Positions 41,925 through 50,866 of a DNA stretch of 58,804 nt are shown piece after piece (within the stretch, counting starts at the first letter, position 1; each line of letters opens with the position of its first letter). The position numbers and the translations under genes are program-made. Origin of the DNA: JBLNDG01 sp050261415 (lineage in GTDB: Bacteria; Bacillota; Clostridia; Lutisporales; Lutisporaceae); contig JBLNDG010000007.1 in NCBI GenBank assembly GCA_050261415.1, positions 1-58,804 of the forward strand. The letters are read 5' to 3'. The notes beneath the pieces were generated by a model. The model saw only the letters and a program-made list of their open reading frames with translations. It was not told the origin of the DNA and searched no databases.

Positions 41925-42030
41925 TAATGCATAGGAAAGTATAAATTTCCTTAGTGTGACACTTTCCGTAAAATGCATTTCATAAAAGGCTTCCTTAGTT
42001 GTTAAAATGATTAGATAGAAGCCTTTTTTA
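41921..42030 (-). repeat. Repeat family B, copy 2 (two hairpins)
   Basis: Read on the minus strand this is nearly the same as copy 1 at 6722-6835: AAAAAAGGCTTC/GAAGCC stem, conserved TTTTATGAAATGCATTT, then GGAAAGTGT/ATACTTTCC flanked by AATGCAT/ATGCATT. Over the last 76 bases only three differ, and these lie outside the paired stem. Confidence 0.85.
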
Positions 42031-42187
42031 TGGTATATTTTCTGCGTGGCTGTATGTTTTGCCTTTATTTAGGAAAAAATTGGTTTGAAAGTACATTAAT
42101 ATGAGCCTTTTTAACAATTTTTTTCTATGTTAAAATATAAATATGATATACGAATGAATGGAAAAAATTTATAATAGAGGTGATATA

Positions 42188-43558
42188 TTGGGTAGTGTAT
42201 ACAGTATTACATCTATAATACTCGCAGCCGGTGAAGGAAAGCGCATGTATTCCAAATTGCCGAAAGTACTTCACAAGGTATGCGGGATATCTATGGTGGG
42301 ACATGTTATAAATTGTGCCCGGGAGTTGGGCGATCCTGAACCGGTAGTAGTCATTGGGCATGGAGCAGATCAGGTAAGCAAAGCTGTATCGGGAGTTAAG
42401 CTTGTAATGCAGGAAAAACAACTTGGTACCGGACACGCGGTACTTCAGGCGGAGAAGTATATTTCAGACGGAGACATACTCATACTATATGGAGACACTC
42501 CTCTGTTGAAACCTGAAACTCTAAGGGACATGCATGAGTTACACATTAAGGAGGGTTATGGAGCAACGATATTGACATCAGAATTCGACGACCCGGCAGG
42601 ATACGGTAGAATAGTAAGAAATAGCTCAGGTCTTGTCGATGCAATTATCGAAGAAAAAGATGCCGATCCCAAAACTAAAGTTATCAAGGAAATAAATTCA
42701 GGGATATATTTCTTTAACGGCAAGGCGCTCAAGGAAGCTCTTAAGCAATTGACCAACAATAATTCACAGGGTGAGTACTATTTGACGGATGTAATTGGAA
42801 TAATGAGGGACAAGAACCTTAAGATAGGCGCATACCTCATTGGAGACTCTGAGGAAATAATGGGAGTTAACAACAGGTATCAATTGTCCCAGGCAAACGC
42901 CATAATGAGGGACAGAATTCTCAAAGGATTTATGTTAAGTGGAGTGACAATTATCGATCCGAATACCACCTATATAGATGCGTCGGTAAAAATTGAAAGA
43001 GACGTTACAATATACCCCGGCTGTATGCTTGAAGGTGATACAGCAATAGAAGAGGACGCTATCATAGGCCCTTACACCAAAATTAAGGATGGTAAAGTAG
43101 GTAAAGGTGTGACGGTGCAAAATTCCGTTATTCTGGAAAGTTCAGTAGGAGAAGGCACTACTGTAGGTCCTTTTGCCTATATCAGGCCGGGTAACAAAAT
43201 AGGCCGTCATGCAAGAATCGGCGATTTTGTCGAGATGAAGAATTCAAATTTTGGAGACCATTCAAAGGCATCACATTTAACTTACGTTGGCGATGGGGAT
43301 GTAGGCAGCCATGTAAATCTTGGGTGCGGAGTAGTATTCGTAAACTATGACGGGAAAAAGAAAAGCAGAACGGTTGTTGGAGACAATTGTTTTGTGGGGT
43401 GCAATGTTAACCTTATAGCGCCGGTTAAGGTAAATGCCGGTTCATATATAGCAGCAGGTACTACTGTAACAGATGAAGTGCCTGAGGGAAGCCTTGCAGT
43501 GGGCAGAGCAAGGCAGGTAAACAAAGAAGGCTGGGTAAGCAAAAGAGAAAATAAATAA
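42188..43558 (+). CDS. glmU: Bifunctional UDP-GlcNAc pyrophosphorylase / GlcN-1-P acetyltransferase GlmU
   Basis: The TTG at 42188 is chosen because AGAGGTGAT lies five bases upstream; the resulting 456 residues match the family length. The N-terminal Rossmann domain makes UDP-GlcNAc: SIILAAGEGKRMYSKLPKVL, EKQLGTGHAVLQA, ILYGDTPLL and KEINSGIYFF. The C-terminal left-handed beta-helix (about 250-456) is built of hexapeptides and acetylates GlcN-1-P: GPFAYIRPGNKIGRHARIGD, KNSNFGDHSKASHLTYVGD and LGCGVVFVNYDGKKK. It feeds peptidoglycan and teichoic-acid synthesis. It begins the long conserved Firmicutes block and is followed by prs after 26 bases. Confidence 0.97.
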   Translation: MGSVYSITSIILAAGEGKRMYSKLPKVLHKVCGISMVGHVINCARELGDPEPVVVIGHGADQVSKAVSGVKLVMQEKQLGTGHAVLQAEKYISDGDILILYGDTPLLKPETLRDMHELHIKEGYGATILTSEFDDPAGYGRIVRNSSGLVDAIIEEKDADPKTKVIKEINSGIYFFNGKALKEALKQLTNNNSQGEYYLTDVIGIMRDKNLKIGAYLIGDSEEIMGVNNRYQLSQANAIMRDRILKGFMLSGVTIIDPNTTYIDASVKIERDVTIYPGCMLEGDTAIEEDAIIGPYTKIKDGKVGKGVTVQNSVILESSVGEGTTVGPFAYIRPGNKIGRHARIGDFVEMKNSNFGDHSKASHLTYVGDGDVGSHVNLGCGVVFVNYDGKKKSRTVVGDNCFVGCNVNLIAPVKVNAGSYIAAGTTVTDEVPEGSLAVGRARQVNKEGWVSKRENK

Positions 43559-43584
43559 TATTGTTTTGGGAGGTTTCTATTGAA

Positions 43585-44532
43585 ATGAATGTACATGGAA
43601 AGAGCATAAAGGTGCTTAACTGTAATGCCAACAAAGAATTAGCCAAGGATATAGCTTTTAACCTAGGCATACCGGTAGGCGATTCTCAGGTTAGCACTTT
43701 TAGTAATGGGGAGATATCGGTAAGCATAAATGAATCCATAAGAGGTTCGGATGTATTTGTGGTTCAATCCACCAGTGCACCTGTAAATGATAATCTGATG
43801 GAGCTTCTTATAATGATTGATGCATTAAAGAGGGCTTCTGCAGGAAGAATTAATGCAGTTATTCCATTCTATGGCTATGCTAGACAGGACAGAAAGTCAA
43901 AGTCAAGAGAACCGATCACCGCAAAGCTTGTTGCAAATCTTATTGAATCGGCAGGCGCTGACAGGGTAATAACCATGGACTTGCATGCCCCGCAGATTCA
44001 GGGCTTCTTTGATATTCCGGTTGACCACCTGTATGCTTCACCGCTCATTGTAAATTATTTCATGAATAAAAAGCTTAATGATGTAGTTGTCGTATCTCCG
44101 GATGTGGGAGGCGTTACAAGAGCAAGATCCCTTGCAACCAAGCTGGATGCTCCGCTGGCAATAATTGATAAGAGAAGACCAAAGCCCAATGTTTCAGAAG
44201 TTATGAACATAATAGGTGACATAGAGAACAAGGATTGCATAATAATAGATGATATGGTAGATACAGCAGGATCTATAGTGAATGCGGCAAAGGTGCTTAA
44301 GGATATGGGCGGCAAAGATATTTATGTGGCATGTACACATCCGATTCTATCAGGACCTGCTTTTGACCGCATAAGGGACTCAGTGATCAAAGAGCTTGTT
44401 GTAACAAATACAATTCCGCTGCCTGCAAACAAACCTACTGACAAGATAAAGGTTTTATCAGTGGCTTCTTTGTTTGCTGAAGCAATAAGACGAATCTATG
44501 AAGGCTTGTCCTTAAGCAAGCTTTTTGACTAA
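43585..44532 (+). CDS. prs: Ribose-phosphate pyrophosphokinase (PRPP synthase)
   Basis: This 315-residue enzyme makes PRPP from ribose 5-phosphate and ATP. The ATG at 43585 gives the usual length; GGGAGG lies 11 bases upstream, somewhat far. Motifs are NANKELAKDIAFNLGI, STFSNGEISVSINESIRGSD, FYGYARQDRKSKSREPIT (ATP loop), MDLHAPQIQGFF, VVSPDVGGVTRAR and the PRPP signature CIIIDDMVDTAGSI. The C-terminal allosteric domain is complete. It lies between glmU and pth as in most Firmicutes and supplies nadC, purine and pyrimidine synthesis. Confidence 0.97.
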   Translation: MNVHGKSIKVLNCNANKELAKDIAFNLGIPVGDSQVSTFSNGEISVSINESIRGSDVFVVQSTSAPVNDNLMELLIMIDALKRASAGRINAVIPFYGYARQDRKSKSREPITAKLVANLIESAGADRVITMDLHAPQIQGFFDIPVDHLYASPLIVNYFMNKKLNDVVVVSPDVGGVTRARSLATKLDAPLAIIDKRRPKPNVSEVMNIIGDIENKDCIIIDDMVDTAGSIVNAAKVLKDMGGKDIYVACTHPILSGPAFDRIRDSVIKELVVTNTIPLPANKPTDKIKVLSVASLFAEAIRRIYEGLSLSKLFD

Positions 44533-44552
44533 AAATAACCCGGAGGTTTTCT

Positions 44553-45113
44553 ATGTATATAATCGTAGGCTTGGGTAATCCTGGGGATAAATATAAATAT
44601 ACAAGGCATAACATCGGTTTTATCACACTGGATTACTTCTCCGAGCAACATATGATAAGCATCAATAAGATAAAGCACAAAGCCGTTCTTGGAGAGGGCT
44701 ACATCGGTGAGGAAAAGATAGTACTGGCTAAACCCCAGACTTTTATGAATTTAAGCGGGGAGAGCGTATATGAGCTTTTAAGCTGGTATAAGACCGATAC
44801 CTCAAATCTCATAGTAGTCTATGATGATATCGATTTGCCAACCGGCAAGCTCAGGATAAGGCCGGAGGGAAGTTCCGGCTCTCATAACGGAATGAAATCT
44901 ATAATATATATATTGAATTCTGATAAATTTCCGAGAATAAGGGTTGGAATCGGGAAACAGCCGGAATATATGGATCTTGGGGATTATGTGATCGGAAGGT
45001 TCGGAAATGAGGAAATACCTTTGATGGAGGCTGCTGTAAAAAAAGCATCCCTTGCCATTGAAGAAATAATAAAAAACGGGATAATCTCAGCGATGAATAA
45101 ATACAACGGGTGA
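44553..45113 (+). CDS. pth: Peptidyl-tRNA hydrolase
   Basis: This 186-residue esterase frees tRNA from stalled or dropped peptidyl-tRNA. It starts after CCCGGAGG. Motifs are IIVGLGNPGDKYKYTRHNIG with the catalytic His in RHN, LAKPQTFMNLSGESV with the conserved Asn, LIVVYDDIDLPTGKLRIRPE with the active-site Asp, and GSSGSHNGMKSI with His and Asn. All are intact. It starts 20 bases after prs. In Bacillus the next gene is fin (anti-sigma-F); here mfd follows with no fin between. Confidence 0.97.
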   Translation: MYIIVGLGNPGDKYKYTRHNIGFITLDYFSEQHMISINKIKHKAVLGEGYIGEEKIVLAKPQTFMNLSGESVYELLSWYKTDTSNLIVVYDDIDLPTGKLRIRPEGSSGSHNGMKSIIYILNSDKFPRIRVGIGKQPEYMDLGDYVIGRFGNEEIPLMEAAVKKASLAIEEIIKNGIISAMNKYNG

Positions 45114-45148
45114 TTTCACATCAGCCTGAGTGTCTGCAAAAGATAAAG

Positions 45149-45196
45149 CATTAAGTTTTGCCTGAATACGGGAGTTATTTTAGGCAAAACTTAATG
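45149..45196. other. 15-base-pair hairpin in the pth-mfd spacer
   Basis: CATTAAGTTTTGCCT and AGGCAAAACTTAATG are perfect reverse complements around GAATACGGGAGTTATTTT. There is no T-run after it, so it is not a classical terminator; it could be a leader structure or mRNA-processing site before mfd. Confidence 0.7.
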
Positions 45197-45286
45197 TGTG
45201 GTTACATTTTGATAAATCGAGGTCGGATATCAAGTTATATCTGGCCTTTAAATTGTTTTGCCCGAACTTGCGCCGGAGGTGAGAAC

Positions 45287-48200
45287 TTGAGTTTTGAAAA
45301 CATGATAAAGCCTTTATACGAAATGGAAGAGTTCAGTGAGATATTATCCTCTCTTCAGCTGAATAAGGGTGTTATTGAAGTGTATGGAATATCCGATACG
45401 CAAAAGGCCTTTGTAGCTGCAGCCGTATGCCATCATTTCGGAAAGCCCTGCCTGTTTATAACTCATAATGACATTCTGGCAAAAAAAGTGTATGAGGATA
45501 TATCTTTCTTCGACCAGGATATGGCCCAGGTTCTGCCTACCGGAGAAATGATTTTTCACAGGATAGATGCCAGAAGTAATGAAATAATACATAACCGGCT
45601 TAAGGTATATGACAGCATAGTGCATGGAGGCAGCAAAATCATATGTGCCTCAATTGAAGCACTGCTTCCCAAAATGGTTTCGCCGGATTTTTTCAAAACA
45701 ATGGTAATGGAGCTTTCTATCGGGGGCACTGTTGATATAGAAATGCTGAAGAGCTACTTCATCCGTGCCGGATACGAAAGGGTCGACATGGTTGAGGGCA
45801 AAGGCCAGTTTTCAATCAGGGGAGGAATCATTGATTTCTTTTCTCCGATACATGCAAATCCTGTAAGAATTGAACTTTTTGATGATGAAATAGATTCAAT
45901 CAGATATTTTGACAGCCTGACACAGCGCTCGGTAAGCAAGGCCAAAAGCGTAAGAATTACGCCTGCCAGGGAGTTCATTGCAACTGCAGAAGAATTTATT
46001 GAAAGTACTGTAAGGTTGCAGTCTGAACTCCGGAGCAGACTGAAAGGCGGAGCCGCAGCAGGGAAGAAGAAGGCTCCAAGTACAGCCAGGCTTCAGGATA
46101 GGATTACTGAGGATATTGAAAAACTGAAACAGGGGATATATTTCGAAGGAATTGAAAGATACACTCCATATTTCCCAGGCAAGAGCTACAGCATTATCGA
46201 TTACTTAAAGAATTGCATCATATTTGTTGACGAACCTGCAAGGGTAAGACAGCGCTGTGAAACTATGCAGCTTGAGTTCCAGGAGTACTTCAACAACCTT
46301 CTGGAGGAGGGAGAGGTACTTGCAGGGCAGTATGGAGTTTTGTTCACATATGAAGACATACTTCTCAGAATGGAAAATCATAACAGAGTATGCCTGAATG
46401 CACTGTACAAAAGTACAGGGGACTTTATTCCCGACAGGACTATCAGTGTAACAAGCCGGTCAATGCACCCCTTTCATGGGAAGCTTAACCTGCTCATGGA
46501 TGAGATAGATGTATGGAGAAAGAGAAAGTACAGGGTTGTGATACTGTCCGGCAGCAGGGATAGGGGTATGCGGCTCGTACAGGACTTAAGGGAACGAGAC
46601 GTTGATGCAGTATTTAAGGATGAGCTCGATATAGAGCTTAAGGAAGGGCATATAGTAGTTGTGCCTGGAATATTGAACAGCGGGTTCGATTTTCCTTCAA
46701 TCCGTTATGCCGTTATAAGCGACAGGGAAGCCTTTGGAGTAAAGAAAAAGACGTCGGAAAAGAAGAAGTCCAAGACGATAGAAGTATTTACAGATCTCAA
46801 GGTAGGAGATTTTGTTGTTCATGAAAACCATGGAATAGGGCAGTATCTAGGTATAGAAAAGCTGAAAATCGATGGTATGACCAGGGATTACCTGCATATA
46901 AAGTATTCAGGGAATGACAAGCTTTACATTCCAACTGACCAGTTGGATATGATACAGAAATACATCGGCTCTGAGGATAAGGGACCAAAGCTTAACAAGC
47001 TGGGAGGGACCGAATGGGTAAAGGTAAAGGCTCGAGCAAGGAAAGCAATAGAGACCCTGGCTTTGGATCTGCTGAAGCTGTATGCAGAAAGGCAGCAGTC
47101 TGTCGGTTTTGCATTTTCTGAGGATTCAAGATGGCAGAAGGAATTCGAAGATATGTTCCCTTACCAGGAAACTCAGGATCAGATAAGATGCATAGAAGAG
47201 ATAAAACAGAACATGGAAAGCACTTTGGTCATGGATAGGCTATTGTGCGGCGATGTAGGCTATGGCAAGACTGAGGTTGCGCTAAGGGCTGCATTTAAGT
47301 GCGTTATGGACAACAAGCAAGCCGCTATACTTGTGCCTACCACCATATTGGCACAGCAGCATTATAATACCTGTGTCCAAAGGTTTGCAAACTTTCCGGT
47401 CAACATTGACGTATTATCAAGATTCAGGAGCCATTCGGAACAGGCTAAGACTATTGCCAACCTGAAAAGCGGAAACGTGGATATTATTATCGGGACCCAC
47501 AGGCTGTTACAGAGTGATGTGCAGTTCAACGACCTCGGGCTTCTGATAATTGACGAGGAACAGAGATTCGGCGTTGCTCATAAAGAAAAGATAAAGGGTA
47601 TGAAGAAAAACGTAGATGTCCTGACGTTGACGGCAACACCAATCCCAAGGACACTGCACATGTCGCTTATAGGAATCAGGGATATAAGTGTAATTGAGGA
47701 ACCCCCGGAGGAGAGGTATCCGGTACAGACTTATGTAATGGAGCATAATGAAGAAGTGATAAAGGATGCCATAATCAAAGAGGTTAGCAGGGGGGGACAG
47801 GTATACTACCTTCACAATAGGGTAAGAAGCATACAGAAGGTTGCTGCAAAGCTCAAGGAACTGGTACCTGAAGCAAGAATAGCGGTAGCACACGGGCAGA
47901 TGGAAGAAAAAGGCCTGGAGGATACAATGCTGGACTTCTACAATGGGGAATATGATGTGCTGGTTTGCACCACCATTATAGAAGCCGGCCTCGATATACC
48001 CAATGTCAACACGATAATAATCAGTGATGCAGATAAGATGGGCTTATCCCAGCTCTACCAGCTTCGTGGACGGGTTGGACGTTCCAACAGGCTTGCCTAT
48101 GCGTATTTCACATATCAAAGGGATAAGGTGTTGAATGAAATAGCGGAAAAAAGGCTGCAAGCCATAAGGGAGTTTACAGAGTTCGGCTCAGGCTTCAAGA

Positions 48201-48805
48201 TTGCCATGAGGGACCTGGAAATAAGGGGAACAGGAAATCTGCTTGGGAAGGAACAGTCCGGCCATATGGAAGCTATAGGCTATGATTTGTATATAAAGCT
48301 CCTGGAGGATACCGTGAGGGAACTCAAAGGGGAACCTGTTGCAGAAAATATTGAAACTGCAATTGAGATACAGATCAGCGCATTTATTCCCGAAACTTAT
48401 ATAACCGATGAAAATCAGAAAATAGAGATATACAAGAAAATTGCTTATATTGGAAGCACTGAAGACCTATACGACATTGAAGAGGAAATTGAGGACAGAT
48501 TCGGGGACATACCGGAAACAGTAAGAAACCTGCTTGCCATTTCCTTTATCAGGCATCTGGCAAAGAAAAACGGTATTGTTTCAATAACACAGAAGAAAAA
48601 CAGCATTATTATGAAATTCAGCTCCGACAAATATATTAAGCCGCAGACGGTTTTCAGGGTTGCGGGGGATTATACGGGCAGGATTTTGTTTACTGCAAGC
48701 GAGCAGCCTTACTTTACGCTGAAGATAGATGAAAACAATCCTGAGGAGTTCCTGAAGCTTATAAAAGAGCTTTTAGAAAAAATTAGTAGTTTCCAGAACG
48801 AGTGA
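45287..48805 (+). CDS. mfd: Transcription-repair coupling factor Mfd
   Basis: The TTG at 45287 is chosen, seven bases after GGAGGTG; this gives 1172 residues, a normal Mfd length, while the longer open frame runs back through the hairpin at 45149. Mfd pushes stalled RNA polymerase off DNA and brings UvrA to damage. The N-terminal UvrB-like domains come first (about 1-400). The polymerase-interacting domain follows (about 495-560, KVGDFVVHENHGIGQYLGIE). The RecG-type translocase motor has Walker A LLCGDVGYGKTEVALRA (about 655), Walker B LLIIDEEQRFG (about 755), TLTATPIPRTLHM and QLRGRVGRSNR. The C-terminal TRCF domain ends the protein. All motifs are intact. Confidence 0.97.
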   Translation: MSFENMIKPLYEMEEFSEILSSLQLNKGVIEVYGISDTQKAFVAAAVCHHFGKPCLFITHNDILAKKVYEDISFFDQDMAQVLPTGEMIFHRIDARSNEIIHNRLKVYDSIVHGGSKIICASIEALLPKMVSPDFFKTMVMELSIGGTVDIEMLKSYFIRAGYERVDMVEGKGQFSIRGGIIDFFSPIHANPVRIELFDDEIDSIRYFDSLTQRSVSKAKSVRITPAREFIATAEEFIESTVRLQSELRSRLKGGAAAGKKKAPSTARLQDRITEDIEKLKQGIYFEGIERYTPYFPGKSYSIIDYLKNCIIFVDEPARVRQRCETMQLEFQEYFNNLLEEGEVLAGQYGVLFTYEDILLRMENHNRVCLNALYKSTGDFIPDRTISVTSRSMHPFHGKLNLLMDEIDVWRKRKYRVVILSGSRDRGMRLVQDLRERDVDAVFKDELDIELKEGHIVVVPGILNSGFDFPSIRYAVISDREAFGVKKKTSEKKKSKTIEVFTDLKVGDFVVHENHGIGQYLGIEKLKIDGMTRDYLHIKYSGNDKLYIPTDQLDMIQKYIGSEDKGPKLNKLGGTEWVKVKARARKAIETLALDLLKLYAERQQSVGFAFSEDSRWQKEFEDMFPYQETQDQIRCIEEIKQNMESTLVMDRLLCGDVGYGKTEVALRAAFKCVMDNKQAAILVPTTILAQQHYNTCVQRFANFPVNIDVLSRFRSHSEQAKTIANLKSGNVDIIIGTHRLLQSDVQFNDLGLLIIDEEQRFGVAHKEKIKGMKKNVDVLTLTATPIPRTLHMSLIGIRDISVIEEPPEERYPVQTYVMEHNEEVIKDAIIKEVSRGGQVYYLHNRVRSIQKVAAKLKELVPEARIAVAHGQMEEKGLEDTMLDFYNGEYDVLVCTTIIEAGLDIPNVNTIIISDADKMGLSQLYQLRGRVGRSNRLAYAYFTYQRDKVLNEIAEKRLQAIREFTEFGSGFKIAMRDLEIRGTGNLLGKEQSGHMEAIGYDLYIKLLEDTVRELKGEPVAENIETAIEIQISAFIPETYITDENQKIEIYKKIAYIGSTEDLYDIEEEIEDRFGDIPETVRNLLAISFIRHLAKKNGIVSITQKKNSIIMKFSSDKYIKPQTVFRVAGDYTGRILFTASEQPYFTLKIDENNPEEFLKLIKELLEKISSFQNE

Positions 48806-48890
48806 TATAATGTATAATTATATAGTAATTCCTATATTTTCGTACCTATACATGTAGGAAAAATAATTTGTGAGGAGCGGTGGATAATTG

Positions 48891-49859
48891 ATGAGAAGAA
48901 TGAGGAGAATGCTGCTGTTGTCTTTTTCGCTTCTGATTCTTGCCGCATTTGTTGCGGGCTGCGGTATGGTTAGAGTAAATCCGGAAGTTGATAATAAAAC
49001 AGTTGTGGCAAAGGTATCAGGTCAAGATATAACAAAAGAGGAATTTAACAAGGTTTATACGGTTTTCAAGGCTCAATACGAACAACAGTATGGAGCGGAT
49101 GTCTGGAACCAGGAAGTCAATGGGAAAAAGTTCGGCGATGTTGCTAAAGACAAGCTGCTGGATATGCTTATTGATGAGAAGATACAGATGAAGAAAGCGT
49201 CCGAGCTTGGGATAACAGTTACTGATCAGGAAATAAATACTGAGATAGAAAATGCAAAGAAATATTTTGATTCCGAGGATAAGTTCAATGAATTTTTAAA
49301 GAATCAGAGCATGGATTTGCAATACTACAAGGATTCAGTTAAGAAAGACCTTATAATAAGCAAGCTTACCGAGAAGCTGACTGCGGATGTCAGCGTTACG
49401 GATAATGAAGTAAAAAGCTACTACGATTCTCACCAGAGTGAATTTGTTAGTGTAAAGGCAAGTCATATACTTCTTGATACAAAGGAAGAAGCAGAAAAAA
49501 TGCTTCAAAGGGTAAAAGCAGGTGAAGATTTCAATGCTCTAGCAAAACAGTATTCCAAGGACCCGAGCGCTAAGGAAAACAGCGGAGAACTGGGTTATTT
49601 CAAACACGGTGAAATGGTTGAAGCATTTGAAAATGCAGCCTTTGCTTTAAAACCCGGGGAAATAAGCGATGTAGTACAGAGTGATTTTGGATACCATATA
49701 ATAAAGGTTGAAGACAATAAGCTGGAAAAATATAATGACGCCAAGGAAGAATTAAAGAGCAAACTGCTAGGCGATAAAAAGAATACAGAATATGAAAAGC
49801 TGCTTGCAGATATGAGATCAAAAGCACAAATACAGAAGTTCACAAAGAATCTTAATTAG
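48891..49859 (+). CDS. prsA: PrsA/SurA-type peptidyl-prolyl isomerase lipoprotein
   Basis: This 322-residue protein has a lipoprotein signal peptide (MLLLSFSLLILAAFVAGCGM) whose Cys at about 24 would be lipidated, anchoring it to the outer face of the membrane. A SurA-type N-terminal chaperone domain (about 40-180, KVSGQDITKEEFNKVYTVFK, DKLLDMLIDEKIQMKKA) precedes a parvulin domain (about 190-285, VKASHILLDTKEEAEKML, YSKDPSAKENSGELGYFKHG and QSDFGYHIIKVED). It helps fold secreted proteins such as the S8 protease and envelope VWA proteins. The ATG at 48891 was preferred to a TTG one codon earlier. It lies between mfd and spoVT, a placing typical of Clostridia. Confidence 0.94.
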   Translation: MRRMRRMLLLSFSLLILAAFVAGCGMVRVNPEVDNKTVVAKVSGQDITKEEFNKVYTVFKAQYEQQYGADVWNQEVNGKKFGDVAKDKLLDMLIDEKIQMKKASELGITVTDQEINTEIENAKKYFDSEDKFNEFLKNQSMDLQYYKDSVKKDLIISKLTEKLTADVSVTDNEVKSYYDSHQSEFVSVKASHILLDTKEEAEKMLQRVKAGEDFNALAKQYSKDPSAKENSGELGYFKHGEMVEAFENAAFALKPGEISDVVQSDFGYHIIKVEDNKLEKYNDAKEELKSKLLGDKKNTEYEKLLADMRSKAQIQKFTKNLN

Positions 49860-49863
49860 GAGA

Positions 49864-49903
49864 TAAGCTGCCGGTATGAAAAATACCTGCAGCTTTTATT
49901 TTC
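49864..49903 (+). terminator. Terminator after prsA
   Basis: AAGCTGCCGGTAT pairs with ATACCTGCAGCTT (one mismatch) and is followed by TTATTTT. Confidence 0.75.
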
Positions 49904-49978
49904 CGTTCTGAGCGGGTTGACCGGCACAATGTAAGAATTTTAGCCGGTTTTATTTATTATCTATAATTTACAAAATTG

Positions 49979-50009
49979 TGTATAAAAAAATGAAGTTGGT
50001 AAAATAATA
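49979..50009 (+). promoter_or_regulatory. Possible sigma-G-type promoter of spoVT
   Basis: TGTATAA (49979-49985) and AATAATA (50003-50009), 17 bases apart, resemble the forespore sigma-G boxes. In Bacillus spoVT is read by sigma-G. The match is moderate. Confidence 0.4.
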
Positions 50010-50055
50010 AGCATTACAAGACACTTATGTAAATTTAAAATAAGGAGGGTAAACG

Positions 50056-50613
50056 TTGAAAGCAACCGGAATTGTAAGAAGAATAGATGACCTTGGAAGA
50101 GTTGTTATACCAAAGGAAATCAGAAGAACCTTACGTATAAGAGAAGGCGATCCGCTTGAAATCTTCACTGACAGGGAAGGCGAAGTAATATTGAAAAAAT
50201 ATTCACCAATCGGAGAACTCAGCGACTTTGCCAAAGAATACGTAGAATCCCTGCATAGTTCAATGGAGCATATTACATGCATAGCTGATAGAGATACCAT
50301 TATTGCGGTTGCAGGTGCACCAAAGAAGGAACTGTTGGATAAGAGGGTAAGCCCGGCGCTTGAAAAGATAATGGAAGATAAGACAACTGTCATTTTGAAC
50401 TTAACAGGGGACAATAAGATGATAAATGTCTCGGCAGATGAGGAGGGGACTCCTAAATATACCGCAGGAGTTGTTGCACCTATAATAACCCAGGGTGACT
50501 CCATAGGAGCAGTTATGATACTTTCTAGAGATCCTAACATTCAAATGGGAGAACTTGAAGTAAAACTTGCAGAAACAGCTGCAAGCTTCTTAGGGAAGCA
50601 AATGGAACAGTAA
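50056..50613 (+). CDS. spoVT: Stage V sporulation protein T (AbrB-type regulator)
   Basis: This 185-residue regulator starts at a TTG after AAGGAGGG. The N-terminal swapped-hairpin AbrB domain is KATGIVRRIDDLGRVVIPKE then IRRTLRIREGDPLEIFTDRE, nearly invariant in the family. The C-terminal GAF-like domain (about 60-185) has HITCIADRDTIIAVAGAPKK and GVVAPIITQGDSIGAVMILS. SpoVT tunes sigma-G-dependent genes in the forespore in Bacillus, and its GAF domain may bind a small ligand. It has its own terminator, so it is one gene per transcript. Repeat family A copy 2 follows at once. Confidence 0.97.
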   Translation: MKATGIVRRIDDLGRVVIPKEIRRTLRIREGDPLEIFTDREGEVILKKYSPIGELSDFAKEYVESLHSSMEHITCIADRDTIIAVAGAPKKELLDKRVSPALEKIMEDKTTVILNLTGDNKMINVSADEEGTPKYTAGVVAPIITQGDSIGAVMILSRDPNIQMGELEVKLAETAASFLGKQMEQ

Positions 50614-50626
50614 TACATAACCCATA

Positions 50627-50658
50627 AAAGTAGCAGTCGGATAGGCTGCTACTTTTTC
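50627..50658 (+). terminator. Terminator after spoVT
   Basis: AGTAGCAG (50629-50636) and CTGCTACT (50645-50652) pair, followed by TTTTTC. Repeat family A copy 2 begins one base after the T-run. Confidence 0.9.
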
Positions 50659-50725
50659 ATTAGTGGACATTCTACCAAAGTAGAATCAGTCAAAAGCGAG
50701 GAGGCTCGATGCCTCCGAGCTTTTA
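50659..50725 (+). repeat. Repeat family A, copy 2 (67 bases)
   Basis: Base-for-base identical to 9141-9207, including both hairpins. As in copy 1 it follows a terminator T-run, here of spoVT, although flanking bases differ. Such exact conservation over 41 kb points to recent copying or strong selection. Confidence 0.9.
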
Positions 50726-50866
50726 TTTTTTAATTTACCGTTCTACTGACGCAGAATATAGTATATTTTTAAGTATGTGCGATGTAATGGAGCGTAATTT
50801 CCTATGTTATTGTGCACAAATTATGGTAAAATGAATTTGTTTAAGGTATGTATGGGGAGGTCAAAA

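Noticed and set aside
45158..45286. 43-residue N-terminal extension of Mfd
   Set aside because: The extension reads across a perfect hairpin and has no binding site; the TTG at 45287 is preceded by GGAGGTG and gives the usual length.
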